In this document: one piece after another, positions 21,601 to 30,879 of the stretch
How positions within the stretch are numbered: the stretch's first letter is position 1
How the letters are laid out: each line of letters starts with the position of its first letter
Assembly: GCA_905233925.1 (NCBI GenBank)
Contig: CAJOFV010000002.1
Coordinates: 1-63,018, forward strand
Reading direction: 5' to 3'
Length of the DNA: 63,018 nucleotides
DNA from: Paludibacteraceae bacterium
Lineage (GTDB): Bacteria; Bacteroidota; Bacteroidia; Bacteroidales; Paludibacteraceae
The notes under the pieces: generated by a model
The model's database searches: none
What the model saw: only the letters and a program-made list of their open reading frames with translations
Told to the model about the DNA's origin: nothing
Program-made: the position numbers and the translations under genes

Positions 21601-22744
21601 TCTGGATACTGTAACCTTCGTTCTTGATCCTGCTGCAGGTACCGTTACGGCTACCTTGCTTGGCAAGTATGAAGGCGGTGGTAGTTCCACTGAAGCGAAG
21701 TACTTCATCACCGGTGACAGCGCATTGGTTGTCGACGCCGGTCTGGCAGCCGACCAGGCTTGGAACGCTGCTGCTATCGCAGTTACCGAAGCTGATGCTT
21801 ACAAGCTGAACCTCAAGGCAGGCGTTGCTTATAAACTGAAAGTGACCAAAGACGGTACATGGAATGACGGTCAGGTAGTTGGCTACAGCAACTTGACAGA
21901 CAAGCCCGCCGGTGTAACAGCTGACGCAGATGACAACATTTGCTTCACGCTTGCAGAGGCTGGTGAGGTAACTGTTGCCTACAATGCTGCTGCGTTCACT
22001 ATCGCAGGTAAATTCGCTGCACCTGTTGCTGCTAAGTTCTACGTAGTAGGTGGCGGTGATGCGTTCGGTAACTGGAATCCGTCTGCTATCCCTGTAATGG
22101 ATGACATCTTTACCATCAAGAACCTTGAGCCGGGTCTCTACAAGTTCCGCATCTCGCTGGATGGTACTTGGAACAATACCAAGGGCTTCTCTGACCTGAC
22201 AACCGTTGCTGAGGGCTTGAGCGAGGGCGATGATAACAACATCATCTTCGGCTTGACCGTTGCAAGTGACGTAACGATTACCTACACCGGAACAATCTTC
22301 ACTGTTGAAGGTAACTTCGCTACCTCGCAGATTGCTCAGTACGGTCTGTTCATCGACGGTACAACCTTCGTTGGCGCAGAGCTTAATCCGGACGACAACA
22401 ACGAGCTGATGATTGTTGATCTCGCGCTGACCGCTGGTCAGACCTTCGTCCTCTACGACAATGCAAGCAAAGCCGGTTGGGCTGCTGCTATCTGGAAAGA
22501 CGATACGAGCTACAAGTTCAATATCGAGAACGATGCATATGTTGTTTCCGAGACAGCTGTTTATGACTTCTACCTGCACATTGAGGCTAACAACGATTAC
22601 CTCTATGTCGTTAAGCACGAAGAAATGGCTAACGAGAACATCTACGGCGTTGGTTCTGAGCTCCGCAAGGTTATTGAGAACGGCGTAATGTACATCTACC
22701 GTGACGGTAAGAAGTACAGCGTTCAGGGTCTCCTTGTTGAATAA
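18626..22744 (+). CDS. Large secreted modular protein: CBM-like domain, five 'YYMKNCWNGATDWTWK' modules, three or four X25/SusE-like modules, one divergent repeat module, second-type tail
   Basis: Internal repeats at protein and DNA level; signal peptide without lipobox. Confidence 0.8.
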   Translation: MRKILSLVMAVLFTGSLLATDYQLVKSTSDLKVGSKYVIGNAKSGKGIFMSTENRANNRGIEADITITDGKMTATDKVLVLELGGKEGAWTFKTTNYLGTDGYLTSAATGKNNYCKVSATEEDCSKFTIVFNSADSAVITSTGRSERNILRYNKTNSVFACYTSGQDSIFLYKEVASGGGSGSTTTTIYCKMTQSWWTADGAAVGVHYWGGTSEGTTWPGVRMSPVSGEEGTWSYDVPSDITGIIFTRVNPSGAVTDWGAKTGDLTLPTDGNDLYTITSSTAVWGSPCAGEWSKYATGGGGGGGSTTAYYMKNCWNGATDWTWKAMEQDGANYKLSNVVFGGTGVNYNTAESDAGSTWVAIDAIAGDKIAALDTVDLVLDPVAKTVTATLLGKYDAGGGSGGGGSSEAKYYITGNSALVVDAGLTADKAWAANAIAVTEADAYKLNLKADVAYQLKVTKDGTWNDGQVVGYSALTGDKPAGVTADGDDNLCFSLSEAGEVIVTYNASTFTIAGKFNTSGGGGGSTDAYYMKNCWNGATDWTWKAMEQDGANYKLSNVVFGGTGVNYNTAESDEGSTWVPAEEILGAKIGALDTVDLVLDPVAKTVTATLIGKYEIPSDAKYYMKNNWNGATDWTWKEMTKDGATYKLENVVFGGTGVNFNTKEEDSGSTWVAVDAILGDKIAALDTVTLVLKPGDAEVTATLLGKYEGGSGGGGSTEAKYFITGDSALVVDAGLAADKAWNAAAIAVTEADAYKLNLKADVAYKLKVTKDGTWNDGQVVGYSALTGDKPAGVTADADDNICFTLAEAGEVTVTYNATTFTIAGNFDTSSGGGSTDADYYLKNCWNGGDWAWKGMTKDGDTYKLENVVFGGTGVNYNTAQDDAGATWVAIEEILGDKIGALDTVTFVFNPVAKTVTATLIGKYQVPADAKYYMKNNWNGATDWTWKEMTKDGANQKLENVVFGGTGVNYNTAESDAGSTWVAIDAILGDKIGALDTVTFVLDPAAGTVTATLLGKYEGGGSSTEAKYFITGDSALVVDAGLAADQAWNAAAIAVTEADAYKLNLKAGVAYKLKVTKDGTWNDGQVVGYSNLTDKPAGVTADADDNICFTLAEAGEVTVAYNAAAFTIAGKFAAPVAAKFYVVGGGDAFGNWNPSAIPVMDDIFTIKNLEPGLYKFRISLDGTWNNTKGFSDLTTVAEGLSEGDDNNIIFGLTVASDVTITYTGTIFTVEGNFATSQIAQYGLFIDGTTFVGAELNPDDNNELMIVDLALTAGQTFVLYDNASKAGWAAAIWKDDTSYKFNIENDAYVVSETAVYDFYLHIEANNDYLYVVKHEEMANENIYGVGSELRKVIENGVMYIYRDGKKYSVQGLLVE
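19547..22015. repeat. Intragenic super-repeat of about 0.92 kb (module order C-C-X), at least 2.5 copies
   Basis: C modules start near 19547, 20207, 20482, 21130, 21406; X modules near 19849, 20776, 21697. Confidence 0.85.
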
Positions 22745-22751
22745 CAAAAAG

Positions 22752-22790
22752 AGGAATGTCCGCACGCCGCGCGCGTGCGGGCACTCCTTA
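22752..22790 (+). terminator. Strong GC hairpin after the modular protein
   Basis: AGGAATGTCCGCACG-CCGCG-CGTGCGGGCACTCCTT. Confidence 0.65.
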
Positions 22791-22824
22791 CTTTAATTAA
22801 TAACCATTTAAAATAAAAAAGATT

Positions 22825-23355
22825 ATGAAGAAAATTTTATTCTTTGTAGCAGCTCTTTGCTGCACGGTAATGATGTCTGCAGAGACGACTCGTCTTTATT
22901 GCAAAATGACTCAAGGGTGGTGGACAAAGGACGGTGCTGCTCTTGGCTTCTATGCCTACAACGACGGCGATGTTAAAAATGCGCAATGGCCGGGCGTACG
23001 TATGGCTCCTGTTGATGGACAAGAGGGTATGTGGTACATTGATGTAGATTTGACCCCTTACAAGGCAATTCTCTTTGTTCGCGTGAACGGATCTGGTGAT
23101 ATCGTTGACTGGGGTGCAAAAACCGGTGACCTGATGATTTCGTCCATCGGTGACAATAACCTCTATACCATCACTTCTACTTCAGAAGTATGGGGCGACC
23201 CGGGTTGCGCAGGTGAATGGTCAAAGTACGATGTTGGTTCAGGCATTGATCATGTCGTTGGCAACGCTGCCATGATTAAGGTGATTGAGAACGGTGTTCT
23301 CTACATCTATCGCAATGGCGTGAAGTATGACGCACAAGGCAAAGTTGTACGTTAA
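22825..23355 (+). CDS. Small secreted protein: single CBM-like domain plus tail
   Basis: CKMTQGWWTKDGAALG..WPGVRM..VDWGAKTGDL matches the domain at 19186-19510. Confidence 0.8.
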   Translation: MKKILFFVAALCCTVMMSAETTRLYCKMTQGWWTKDGAALGFYAYNDGDVKNAQWPGVRMAPVDGQEGMWYIDVDLTPYKAILFVRVNGSGDIVDWGAKTGDLMISSIGDNNLYTITSTSEVWGDPGCAGEWSKYDVGSGIDHVVGNAAMIKVIENGVLYIYRNGVKYDAQGKVVR

Positions 23356-23404
23356 TCCATCGGGTAGGGGCGGCTGATTACCGCCTCTGCTCCCAAACGG
23401 TTTT

Positions 23405-23444
23405 CGAAATATCGACTTGTCGAGATATCGAGACTTCGTATAAA
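23405..23444. repeat. 8-bp register array CGAAATAT CGACTTGT CGAGATAT CGAGACTT CGTATAAA
   Basis: Read directly. Confidence 0.7.
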
Positions 23445-23475
23445 TAATTATAAACTTCAAAACAACACTACAGCG

Positions 23476-25862
23476 ATGAAAAAACTGAGCGTTCTTGCAC
23501 TTTTGTGCGTCTGGTGCTGCATCCTCGTGGCACAAGTGACAACCAATCCCTCTGTAATCGAGAAAGACTACACCGGGAAGATTATCATTACCTTCGACCC
23601 GAAGGCCGGTAACGGCGGAATGGCCGCTGCTACCAAGTGCTATGCCCACACTGGCTATTGCACACCCACACAAGACTGGCTCGGCGTAAAAGCCGACTGG
23701 CGTGCTTCCAATGCCCCACAATTGACCAAAGTCGGTGACAAATGGCAGTTGGAAATTGACAACATGTTCACCTATTACAACATCCCCTCCGGAACAGAGG
23801 TCAGAGCCCTGGCTTTCGTGTTCAATGATGGCCCTGACGGTTCTCTTGAAGGAAAAACAGCCGGTGGACAGGATATCTTTGTGGTTATGGGCGAAGAGTC
23901 CGTTGGTGACATCTGGGATGCCGTGGATGGCTTGACTCCGTTGACCAGGGTATTTATTACGGTTCGGATGGCACGTCTGTTACCCTCTGCACTTACGCGG
24001 CAAGCAAGACCGAGTCTGCAAAGCGTGTCTTCCTGCTCGGCGATATGACCAACTGGAAACTGGATGCTGCACACCAACTCTATAAGGATGGCAACTACTT
24101 CTGGATTACGCTTACCGGCCTGGAGAAAGGCAAAGAGTACCGCTTCCAGTATGCTGTTGAGCGCGCGGATGGCGTAAGAAAACAAATCTCCGACCTCTTC
24201 TCTGAGAAAGTGATTCACCCCGATGACAAATGGGAACCGAAGTCGGCTGACCCGTCCCTGATTGATTATCCGAAGACCGGTGCTGACGGCGGCTACGTAA
24301 CCGTTATTCAACCCGGCAAAGAGGCTTACAAATGGTCGGATGCTACGCTGAACTTCCAACGTCCGGACAAGAACAACCTCATTATCTACGAAATGTGGGT
24401 ATATGACTATACGCCTGACCGCACCATCAAGGGCGTTCATCAGCGTCTTGACTACCTCCAGCAGTTGGGCGTGAACGCTATCGAGCTGATGCCGATTTGC
24501 GAGTTCGACGGCAACTACAACTGGGGCTATTCTCCCAACCACTATTTCGCACCCGACCGCGCCTACGGTTCCGAGAAAGCCATCAAAGACTTCATCGACG
24601 AGTGCCACAAGCGCGGTATAGCCGTTATTCTGGACATAGTGTTCAACCACGCTACCGGTCTCAACCCGATGAACAAACTTTATCCCTACGGCACAGACCT
24701 TTCCAAGAACCCCTGGTTCAATGTAACCGCACCGCATAAGGATAATGTCTATGAGGACTGGAACCACGGCTTTGCGCCTGCACACCAGATGTTCATCCGT
24801 GCGCTGCAATACTGGCTCAAAGAGTATAAGGTGGACGGTTATCGTCTTGACCTCAGCCACGGTTTCTGCTCCGACCAGCCGAACACCTCTGTAGCCAACC
24901 TGAAGGACTATTATGCCAAGGGTGTGAAGGCTGTTTCGCCGACCGCTTATATGATTTGCGAGCACTGGGGCGACAATATGGGCACGGAGCGTCCGCAACT
25001 CATCAACGAAGGCATGATGTGCTGGCAGAACACGAACGAAGCCTATATGCAGGTTGCCATGGGCTGGTTCGATAAGAACGACAACCTCAACAACGCCAAC
25101 ATGGACGGTTATGTTTCTTATTGCGAATCCCACGACGAGGAGCGCATGCAGTACAAGTGTAAGATGTACGGCAACGGTGCTATCAAAACCGATGTCACAA
25201 CCCGTATAAGCCGTGTGCCCGCGAGCGTGATATTGAACGTGCTGCTCAACGGTTCGCACATGATTTGGCAATTCGAGGAGATTGGTTACGACTACTCCAT
25301 CAACTGCGACATAGACCACCCGAATGCCGGTACAGCCAACGGAGATGATAAGTACCGCTGCAACAAGAAACCGCGTCCCGAAGACCTGGGTTACTTCAAG
25401 GAGCAGAGACGTATAGATGCTTACACCAAGTGCGCACAGGCTATCCAGTTGCGTACCAAACTCATGCCGAGTGTATTTGCCGGTAATCCGACGGCTTCGG
25501 CTTTGGGCTCCGGCGCTAAGATTCGCTCGGTGCAATGGGGCAGCGATGTCTATGTAGTGGCTAACCTCGATGCAGGTGCCACCCAGACTGTTAATCTGCC
25601 TTCCGGCACGTGGTATGATTACTATGCAGGCAGCACAAAGGCAGGCAGTAGTGTAAGTCTGGCAGCAGGTGAGGTGAAGATTTTCACCGGCTCGACTGTT
25701 GCTCTTCCGGCCATCAATCAGGATTTGGAGAGTTTGCTCCCGGTAGAGAACTTCTATGAGTCCAACAGCACGCTGGACGCTGTCAAGTTCTACCGTGACG
25801 GTCAAATCTACATCTTCCGCGCCGGCAAAACCTACGACCTCATGGGCAGAGTAGTAGAATAA
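23476..25862 (+). CDS. Secreted GH13 alpha-amylase, split by an apparent 1-nt deletion near 23932
   Basis: ORF 23476-24048 continues in ORF 24045-25862 (frame extendable back to DQGIYYGSDGTSVTLCTYAASKTESAKRVFLLGDMTNW); GYRLDLSHGF, ICEHWG, ESHDEER motifs. Confidence 0.9.
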
Positions 25863-25877
25863 TGCTCAAGGCTCGAA

Positions 25878-25938
25878 AGAATGAATGAGTGAATGAGTGA
25901 AAGAATGAATGAGTGAAATGAGTGAATGATTGAATGAA
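25878..25938. repeat. 4/8-bp array (GAATGAGT)n
   Basis: Read directly. Confidence 0.85.
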
Positions 25939-25940
25939 AG

Positions 25941-25963
25941 AAGCGGCGTAATGCCGCTTTTTT
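25941..25963 (+). terminator. AAGCGGC-GTAAT-GCCGCTTTTTT
   Basis: Hairpin plus T-run. Confidence 0.75.
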
Positions 25964-25993
25964 CATTTGAAACCTATCGCTTCGCTCCTGTCT

Positions 25994-26072
25994 TATGTAG
26001 GGCTTTAGCCCGCTGTGTAGGCGCTTGCGCCGCTGTGTAGCGCGCAGCGCGATGTGTAGGCGTAGCCCGCCC
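25994..26072. repeat. Four about-20-bp units: constant T(A/G)TGTAG followed by a different palindromic core in each
   Basis: Units start at 25994, 26014, 26034, 26053. Confidence 0.85.
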
Positions 26073-26228
26073 GTTCATCCGTTCATCCGTCCATCCGTTC
26101 ATCCGTTCATCCGTTCATCCGTTCACCCGTTCATCCGCTCATCCGTTCACCGTTCATCCGTTCATCCGTTCATCCGTTCACCGTTCATCCGTTCATCCGT
26201 TCACCGTTCATCCGTTCACCGTTCATCC
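26071..26228. repeat. 8-bp array (GTTCATCC)n with 7-bp GTTCACC variants
   Basis: Read directly, about 20 units. Confidence 0.95.
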
Positions 26229-26256
26229 GTTAAACATTAAACCTTCCACTTTCCAC
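26229..26256. repeat. 7-bp array GTTAAAC ATTAAAC CTTCCAC TTTCCAC
   Basis: 26/28 match to 91-118. Confidence 0.9.
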
Positions 26257-26275
26257 TTTTCGCAACCTGTCTTCC

Positions 26276-26363
26276 CCGACGGTCGCCCGACGGTGCCCCG
26301 ACAGTCGCCCGACAGTCGACCGAAAATCATTCGGCGGTAAACCGTCGGTAATCCGAAAGTTAA
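26276..26363. repeat. 11-bp register array, 8 units (CCGACGGTCGC family)
   Basis: CCGACGGTCGC/CCGACGGTGCC/CCGACAGTCGC/CCGACAGTCGA/CCGAAAATCAT/TCGGCGGTAAA/CCGTCGGTAAT/CCGAAAGTTAA. Confidence 0.85.
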
Positions 26364-26400
26364 AGCCGTTAAAACCGGGCTTTACCAATACTATACTAAA

Positions 26401-26460
26401 CCGACACAACCAAAGAGAACCGTCCAAAACAATTTTGAACGCCTTTGAACCCTTCTGAAC
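26401..26460. repeat. 10-bp register array, six units each ending AAC
   Basis: CCGACACAAC/CAAAGAGAAC/CGTCCAAAAC/AATTTTGAAC/GCCTTTGAAC/CCTTCTGAAC. Confidence 0.8.
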
Positions 26461-26463
26461 AAC

Positions 26464-26494
26464 AAAAAAGTGCAGGAAAACGCACTTTTTTTTG
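26464..26494. terminator. AAAAAAGTGC-aggaaaac-GCACTTTTTTTT hairpin whose T-run overlaps the secA -33 box
   Basis: Inverted repeat plus T-run. Confidence 0.75.
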
Positions 26495-26522
26495 TGTATA
26501 TGGAAAAAATGTTGTACCTTTG
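26491..26522 (+). promoter_or_regulatory. Promoter TTTG-N20-TACCTTTG upstream of secA
   Basis: Motif match. Confidence 0.75.
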
Positions 26523-26612
26523 CACGTTTTTGGCAGTTTGTGTGCTGTTTGGTGCAAATCAGCACGCTCGCCGAAATGAAAAAATGTGTAATTGAAAAAA
26601 TGAGAAAATAAT

Positions 26613-29600
26613 ATGAGTTTTTTGGAATTTATTACGAAACTGTTTGGTAACAAGTCGCAGAAGGATATGCGTGCGATTCAGCCGTATGTGGACAAGATAG
26701 CTGCGGTTTATCCGGAAATAGATGCCTTGAGTAATGATGCGTTGCGTGAGCGTTCGGCTGCCATTATGGCTAAGATCGCCGCGTACGTGGCAGAAAAGAA
26801 ACAGCGTATTGTGGAGCTTAAAGCAAGCATCGAGGGGCTTGATATAGACAAACGCGAGAAAGTTTATAATGAGGTTGACAAACTCGAAAAAGAAATCAAA
26901 GAAGACTATAAGACCGTTCTGGACGAGGTGCTGCCGGAAGTGTTTGCGATTGTGAAGTCAACCGCCCGCCGCTTTGCACAGAACGAGAAAGTGGTGGTAA
27001 CGGCGAATGATCAGGACAAGAGCCTGGCAGCAGACCCGCGCTTTGACTTTGTGGAGATTCAGGGCAGCAGCGCCGTTTATTACAACCACTGGACTGCCGG
27101 TGGCAACGAGATAACGTGGGACATGGTGCATTATGACGTGCAGTTGATAGGCGGTGTGGTATTGCACCAGGGCAAAATAGCAGAGATGGCGACCGGTGAA
27201 GGTAAGACGCTTGTGGCGACATTGCCGGTGTTCCTCAACGCAATGACGCACGAAGGCGTGCACGTTGTGACGGTGAACGACTATCTGGCGAAACGTGACT
27301 CGGAGTGGATGGGTCCGCTGTATATGTTCCACGGTCTGACGGTTGATTGTATTGACAAGCACAAACCGAACTCCGACGAGCGCCGCAAAGCGTACGCCTG
27401 CGACATTACTTTCGGTACAAACAACGAGTTCGGTTTTGACTACCTGCGTGACAACATGGCGACTTCGCCGTTGGATCTTGTGCAGCGCGGTCATAACTTC
27501 GCCATCGTCGATGAGGTGGACTCCGTATTGATTGACGATGCACGTACGCCGTTGATTATCAGTGGTCCGATACCCAAGGGCGAAGACCAGATGTTTGACG
27601 AATACAAGCACCGTGTGGAACTGCTGGTACGTACGCAAACGACGCTGACAACGAAGCTGCTTGCAGAGGCAAAAGCGAAAATGGGCTCTTCGGACGAGAA
27701 GGAGAAAGAAGCCGGCGAATTGGCATTATTCCGCGCGTTCAAGGGCATGCCGAAGTCGAAGGCGCTGATTAAGTACCTCTCCGAGCCGGGCGTGAAAGTG
27801 CGCTTGCAGAAGACGGAGGAGTTCTACTTGCAGGAGAACGAGAAGAACATGCACATCGCCACGGACGAGTTATACTTCGTCATTGACGAAAAGAACAAGT
27901 CCATTGAGTTGACGGACAAGGGTATAGATACGCTGACGGGCAGCACTGAAGACCCGAACTTCTTCGTATTGCCGGACGTGGGAAGCGAAATCGCCGAACT
28001 GGAGAAAGAGAACCTGACCGCCGAGGAGAAGCAGCAGCGTAAGGATGATATCCTGTCCAATTACTCCATCAAGTCGGAGCGTGTACACACGGTGCACCAG
28101 TTACTTAAGGCCTACACGCTGTTCGAGAAGGATGTGGACTATATCATTGATAACAACGAGGTGAAGATTGTCGATGAGCAGACAGGCCGTATCATGGAAG
28201 GCCGCCGCTGGTCGGATGGTTTGCATCAGGCAGTTGAAGCGAAAGAGAACGTGAAGGTGGAAGGCGCGACCCAGACGTTTGCGACCATTACCTTGCAGAA
28301 CTACTTCCGTATGTACAACAAACTGTCCGGTATGACCGGTACAGCCGAGACGGAAGCAGGCGAGTTCTGGAACATCTACAAGTTGGACGTGGTGGTTATC
28401 CCGACCAACAAACCCGTCGCGCGAATCGACATGAACGACCGTATTTACCGCACCAAGCGCGAGAAGTACAACGCGGTCATAGACGAAATACAGAAACTCA
28501 TCGGCGAAGGCCGTCCGGTGCTGGTTGGTACAACGAGTGTCGAGATATCCGAGTTATTGAGCAAGATGCTGACCATGCGTAAGATTCAGCACCAGGTGTT
28601 GAACGCGAAGTTGCACCAGCGCGAGGCGGAGGTTGTTGCCGAAGCTGGTCGCAGAGGCGTAGTAACCATCGCAACGAACATGGCAGGTCGTGGAACGGAT
28701 ATTAAACTGACGCCGGAAGTAAAAGAGGCGGGTGGTCTGGCCATTATCGGTACGGAGCGGCATGAGAGCCGCCGTGTGGACAGACAGTTGCGCGGACGTT
28801 CGGGACGTCAGGGCGACCCGGGTAGTTCGGTGTTCTATGTGTCTCTGGAGGATGACCTGATGCGTATGTTCGGTTCGGAGCGTATTGCTTCCGTGATGGA
28901 CAGAATGGGCTTCGAGGAAGGCGAAATGATTGAGCACAACATGATTTCGAACTCCATTGAGCGCGCACAGAAGAAGGTCGAGGAGAACAACTTCGGAATC
29001 CGTAAGCGCTTGATTGAATACGACGACGTGATGAACCAGCAGCGTAACGTCATTTACGCGAAACGCCGCCACGCGTTGATGGGTGAGCGTATCGGTGTGG
29101 ATATCACGAACATGATTTATGACACGGCGGAGTCTATCGTAGCCGATGCGCGCGACGCAATGGATTACGAGGGCTTGCAGTTCGAGGTAATGCAGGTGTT
29201 CGCGATAGAAGTGCCGTTCGATGAAGACACCTTCCGCGGTAGCCGTGAGAACGTGTTGAGCGACAAACTTGCCGAAGCGGCGATAGAGTCGTTCAAACGC
29301 CGTATGGACAAACTGACCACCACTGCTAATCCGGTCGTTCAGAAAGTCTATGAGGAGAAAGGCGCGATGTATGAGAATATTCTGATTCCGATTACGGACG
29401 GCAAGAAAGTATATAATATCGCGGTTAACCTCAAGCGTGCTGCGGAAACGGACAGCAAAGAGGTTATCAAAGAGTTCGAGAAACGGATGCTGCTGTATGT
29501 CATTGATGACGAGTGGAAGGAGCATCTTCGTCAGTTGGATGACCTCAAACAGAGCGTACAGAACGCATCCTACGAGCAGAAAGATCCGCTGTTGATTTAC

Positions 29601-29936
29601 AAACTCGAGTCATTTAATATCTTCAAACAGATGCTGGATTCGTTCAACCGCCGTGCGATTGCGATTTTGTTGCGCGGACAGATTCCGATGCAGCAACCGC
29701 AGAACGTGCAGCAGGCAGCGGCACAACAGCGGTCGGACTACAGCCGTTATCGTACACAGAAGGATGCAGTGCAGAGCGCGGCGCAGGCAAGCGGTATGGC
29801 ACAGGCAGCTGGTCGCGACACCCGCGAAATGCAGCGTCCCGAGCCGATTCGCGTGGAGAAAAAACCGCGTCCGAATGACCCGTGTCCCTGTGGCTCCGGC
29901 AAAAAGTACAAACAATGCCACGGCAAAGGATTGTAA
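26613..29936 (+). CDS. secA: Preprotein translocase SecA
   Basis: [28 protein letters not shown]-terminal [18 protein letters not shown] zinc motif. Confidence 0.98.
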   Translation: MSFLEFITKLFGNKSQKDMRAIQPYVDKIAAVYPEIDALSNDALRERSAAIMAKIAAYVAEKKQRIVELKASIEGLDIDKREKVYNEVDKLEKEIKEDYKTVLDEVLPEVFAIVKSTARRFAQNEKVVVTANDQDKSLAADPRFDFVEIQGSSAVYYNHWTAGGNEITWDMVHYDVQLIGGVVLHQGKIAEMATGEGKTLVATLPVFLNAMTHEGVHVVTVNDYLAKRDSEWMGPLYMFHGLTVDCIDKHKPNSDERRKAYACDITFGTNNEFGFDYLRDNMATSPLDLVQRGHNFAIVDEVDSVLIDDARTPLIISGPIPKGEDQMFDEYKHRVELLVRTQTTLTTKLLAEAKAKMGSSDEKEKEAGELALFRAFKGMPKSKALIKYLSEPGVKVRLQKTEEFYLQENEKNMHIATDELYFVIDEKNKSIELTDKGIDTLTGSTEDPNFFVLPDVGSEIAELEKENLTAEEKQQRKDDILSNYSIKSERVHTVHQLLKAYTLFEKDVDYIIDNNEVKIVDEQTGRIMEGRRWSDGLHQAVEAKENVKVEGATQTFATITLQNYFRMYNKLSGMTGTAETEAGEFWNIYKLDVVVIPTNKPVARIDMNDRIYRTKREKYNAVIDEIQKLIGEGRPVLVGTTSVEISELLSKMLTMRKIQHQVLNAKLHQREAEVVAEAGRRGVVTIATNMAGRGTDIKLTPEVKEAGGLAIIGTERHESRRVDRQLRGRSGRQGDPGSSVFYVSLEDDLMRMFGSERIASVMDRMGFEEGEMIEHNMISNSIERAQKKVEENNFGIRKRLIEYDDVMNQQRNVIYAKRRHALMGERIGVDITNMIYDTAESIVADARDAMDYEGLQFEVMQVFAIEVPFDEDTFRGSRENVLSDKLAEAAIESFKRRMDKLTTTANPVVQKVYEEKGAMYENILIPITDGKKVYNIAVNLKRAAETDSKEVIKEFEKRMLLYVIDDEWKEHLRQLDDLKQSVQNASYEQKDPLLIYKLESFNIFKQMLDSFNRRAIAILLRGQIPMQQPQNVQQAAAQQRSDYSRYRTQKDAVQSAAQASGMAQAAGRDTREMQRPEPIRVEKKPRPNDPCPCGSGKKYKQCHGKGL

Positions 29937-29953
29937 TTGACAATGGATAGTAT

Positions 29954-30877
29954 ATGGTAAATGTATTGTCGGTTGTTTGGGATGTAGACCCGATTCTCAT
30001 TCACTTCGGTAATGGCGGAATACGTTGGTACGGATTGCTCTGGGCAATCGGTATCTACCTTTGCTATCTGGTGCAAGTATGGGTGTACAGGCATGAACAT
30101 TGCCCCGAAGAATGGGCGGACAAGATTTTTGTCTGGATGACGCTGGGTGTGATTATCGGCGCACGAATCGGACATTGCTGGTTTTACGAATGGCATCTTA
30201 CCAATAACCCTATTCAAATTTTCAGTTGGACAATCACCTACCGCAATCCCTATATTGAAAACCCTTTCCTCCTCATCAAAGTCTGGGAAGGGGGGCTATC
30301 TTCCCACGGCGGCGGTATAGGTTTGGCTATTGCGGCGTGGTTGCTTAACAAACGCCATTTCTCAAAGAAACCCGAATACCAAACATCAATGATTTGGATT
30401 CTTGACCGTCTTTGTATCGGCGTCTGCATTACTGCAACCCTCATCCGACTCGGCAACCTTATGAACTCCGAGATTTACGGCGGTCCGACAGACCTCCCGT
30501 GGGGATTCATCTTCGTTCGTGATGGACAAACCGTGCCTTGCCATCCCACCCAAATATACGAGATGCTCTACGTCCTTCTCACTATGGCGGTTACATGGCC
30601 GATGTATTGGTTCACCAATGCCCGTCGCCGCGAAGGACTGCTCATTGGTACGTTCTTCCTCATTGTTTTCGTAATCCGATTCTTCTTGGAATTCATCAAA
30701 AACGACCAGGAAGCCTTCGAAGCAGGACATGTCCTCAATATGGGGCAGTGGCTCTCTATTCCTTTTATTATGGTGGGTGTTTGGCTCGTTATTCGTGCGT
30801 TCAGACGGCCGATGTTGCCTGATACTACACAATTTGAAGTACCTGCTCCGGAAACACCAAAAAACAAGAAAAAATAA
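29954..30877 (+). CDS. lgt: Prolipoprotein diacylglyceryl transferase
   Basis: IIGARIGHCWFYEW, GGLSSHGGGIG, RLGNLMNSEIYG. Confidence 0.95.
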   Translation: MVNVLSVVWDVDPILIHFGNGGIRWYGLLWAIGIYLCYLVQVWVYRHEHCPEEWADKIFVWMTLGVIIGARIGHCWFYEWHLTNNPIQIFSWTITYRNPYIENPFLLIKVWEGGLSSHGGGIGLAIAAWLLNKRHFSKKPEYQTSMIWILDRLCIGVCITATLIRLGNLMNSEIYGGPTDLPWGFIFVRDGQTVPCHPTQIYEMLYVLLTMAVTWPMYWFTNARRREGLLIGTFFLIVFVIRFFLEFIKNDQEAFEAGHVLNMGQWLSIPFIMVGVWLVIRAFRRPMLPDTTQFEVPAPETPKNKKK

Positions 30878-30879
30878 CT

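Noticed and set aside
21122-22765. 547-aa minus-strand ORF antisense to the modular protein
   Set aside because: Its repeats mirror the sense-strand repeats; no independent evidence.
23775-25805. 676-aa minus-strand ORF antisense to the third amylase
   Set aside because: Antisense shadow of a clear GH13 gene.
11999-25862. Classical Sus polysaccharide utilisation locus
   Set aside because: No SusC/SusD, regulator or lipoprotein-anchored enzyme in the block.
26071-26228. Possible CRISPR array
   Set aside because: Units are 7-8 bp with no unique spacers; no cas genes.
26025-26240. 71-aa ORF rich in HPFIRSSV repeats
   Set aside because: Translation of the GTTCATCC array; the 7-bp variants would break frame between relatives.
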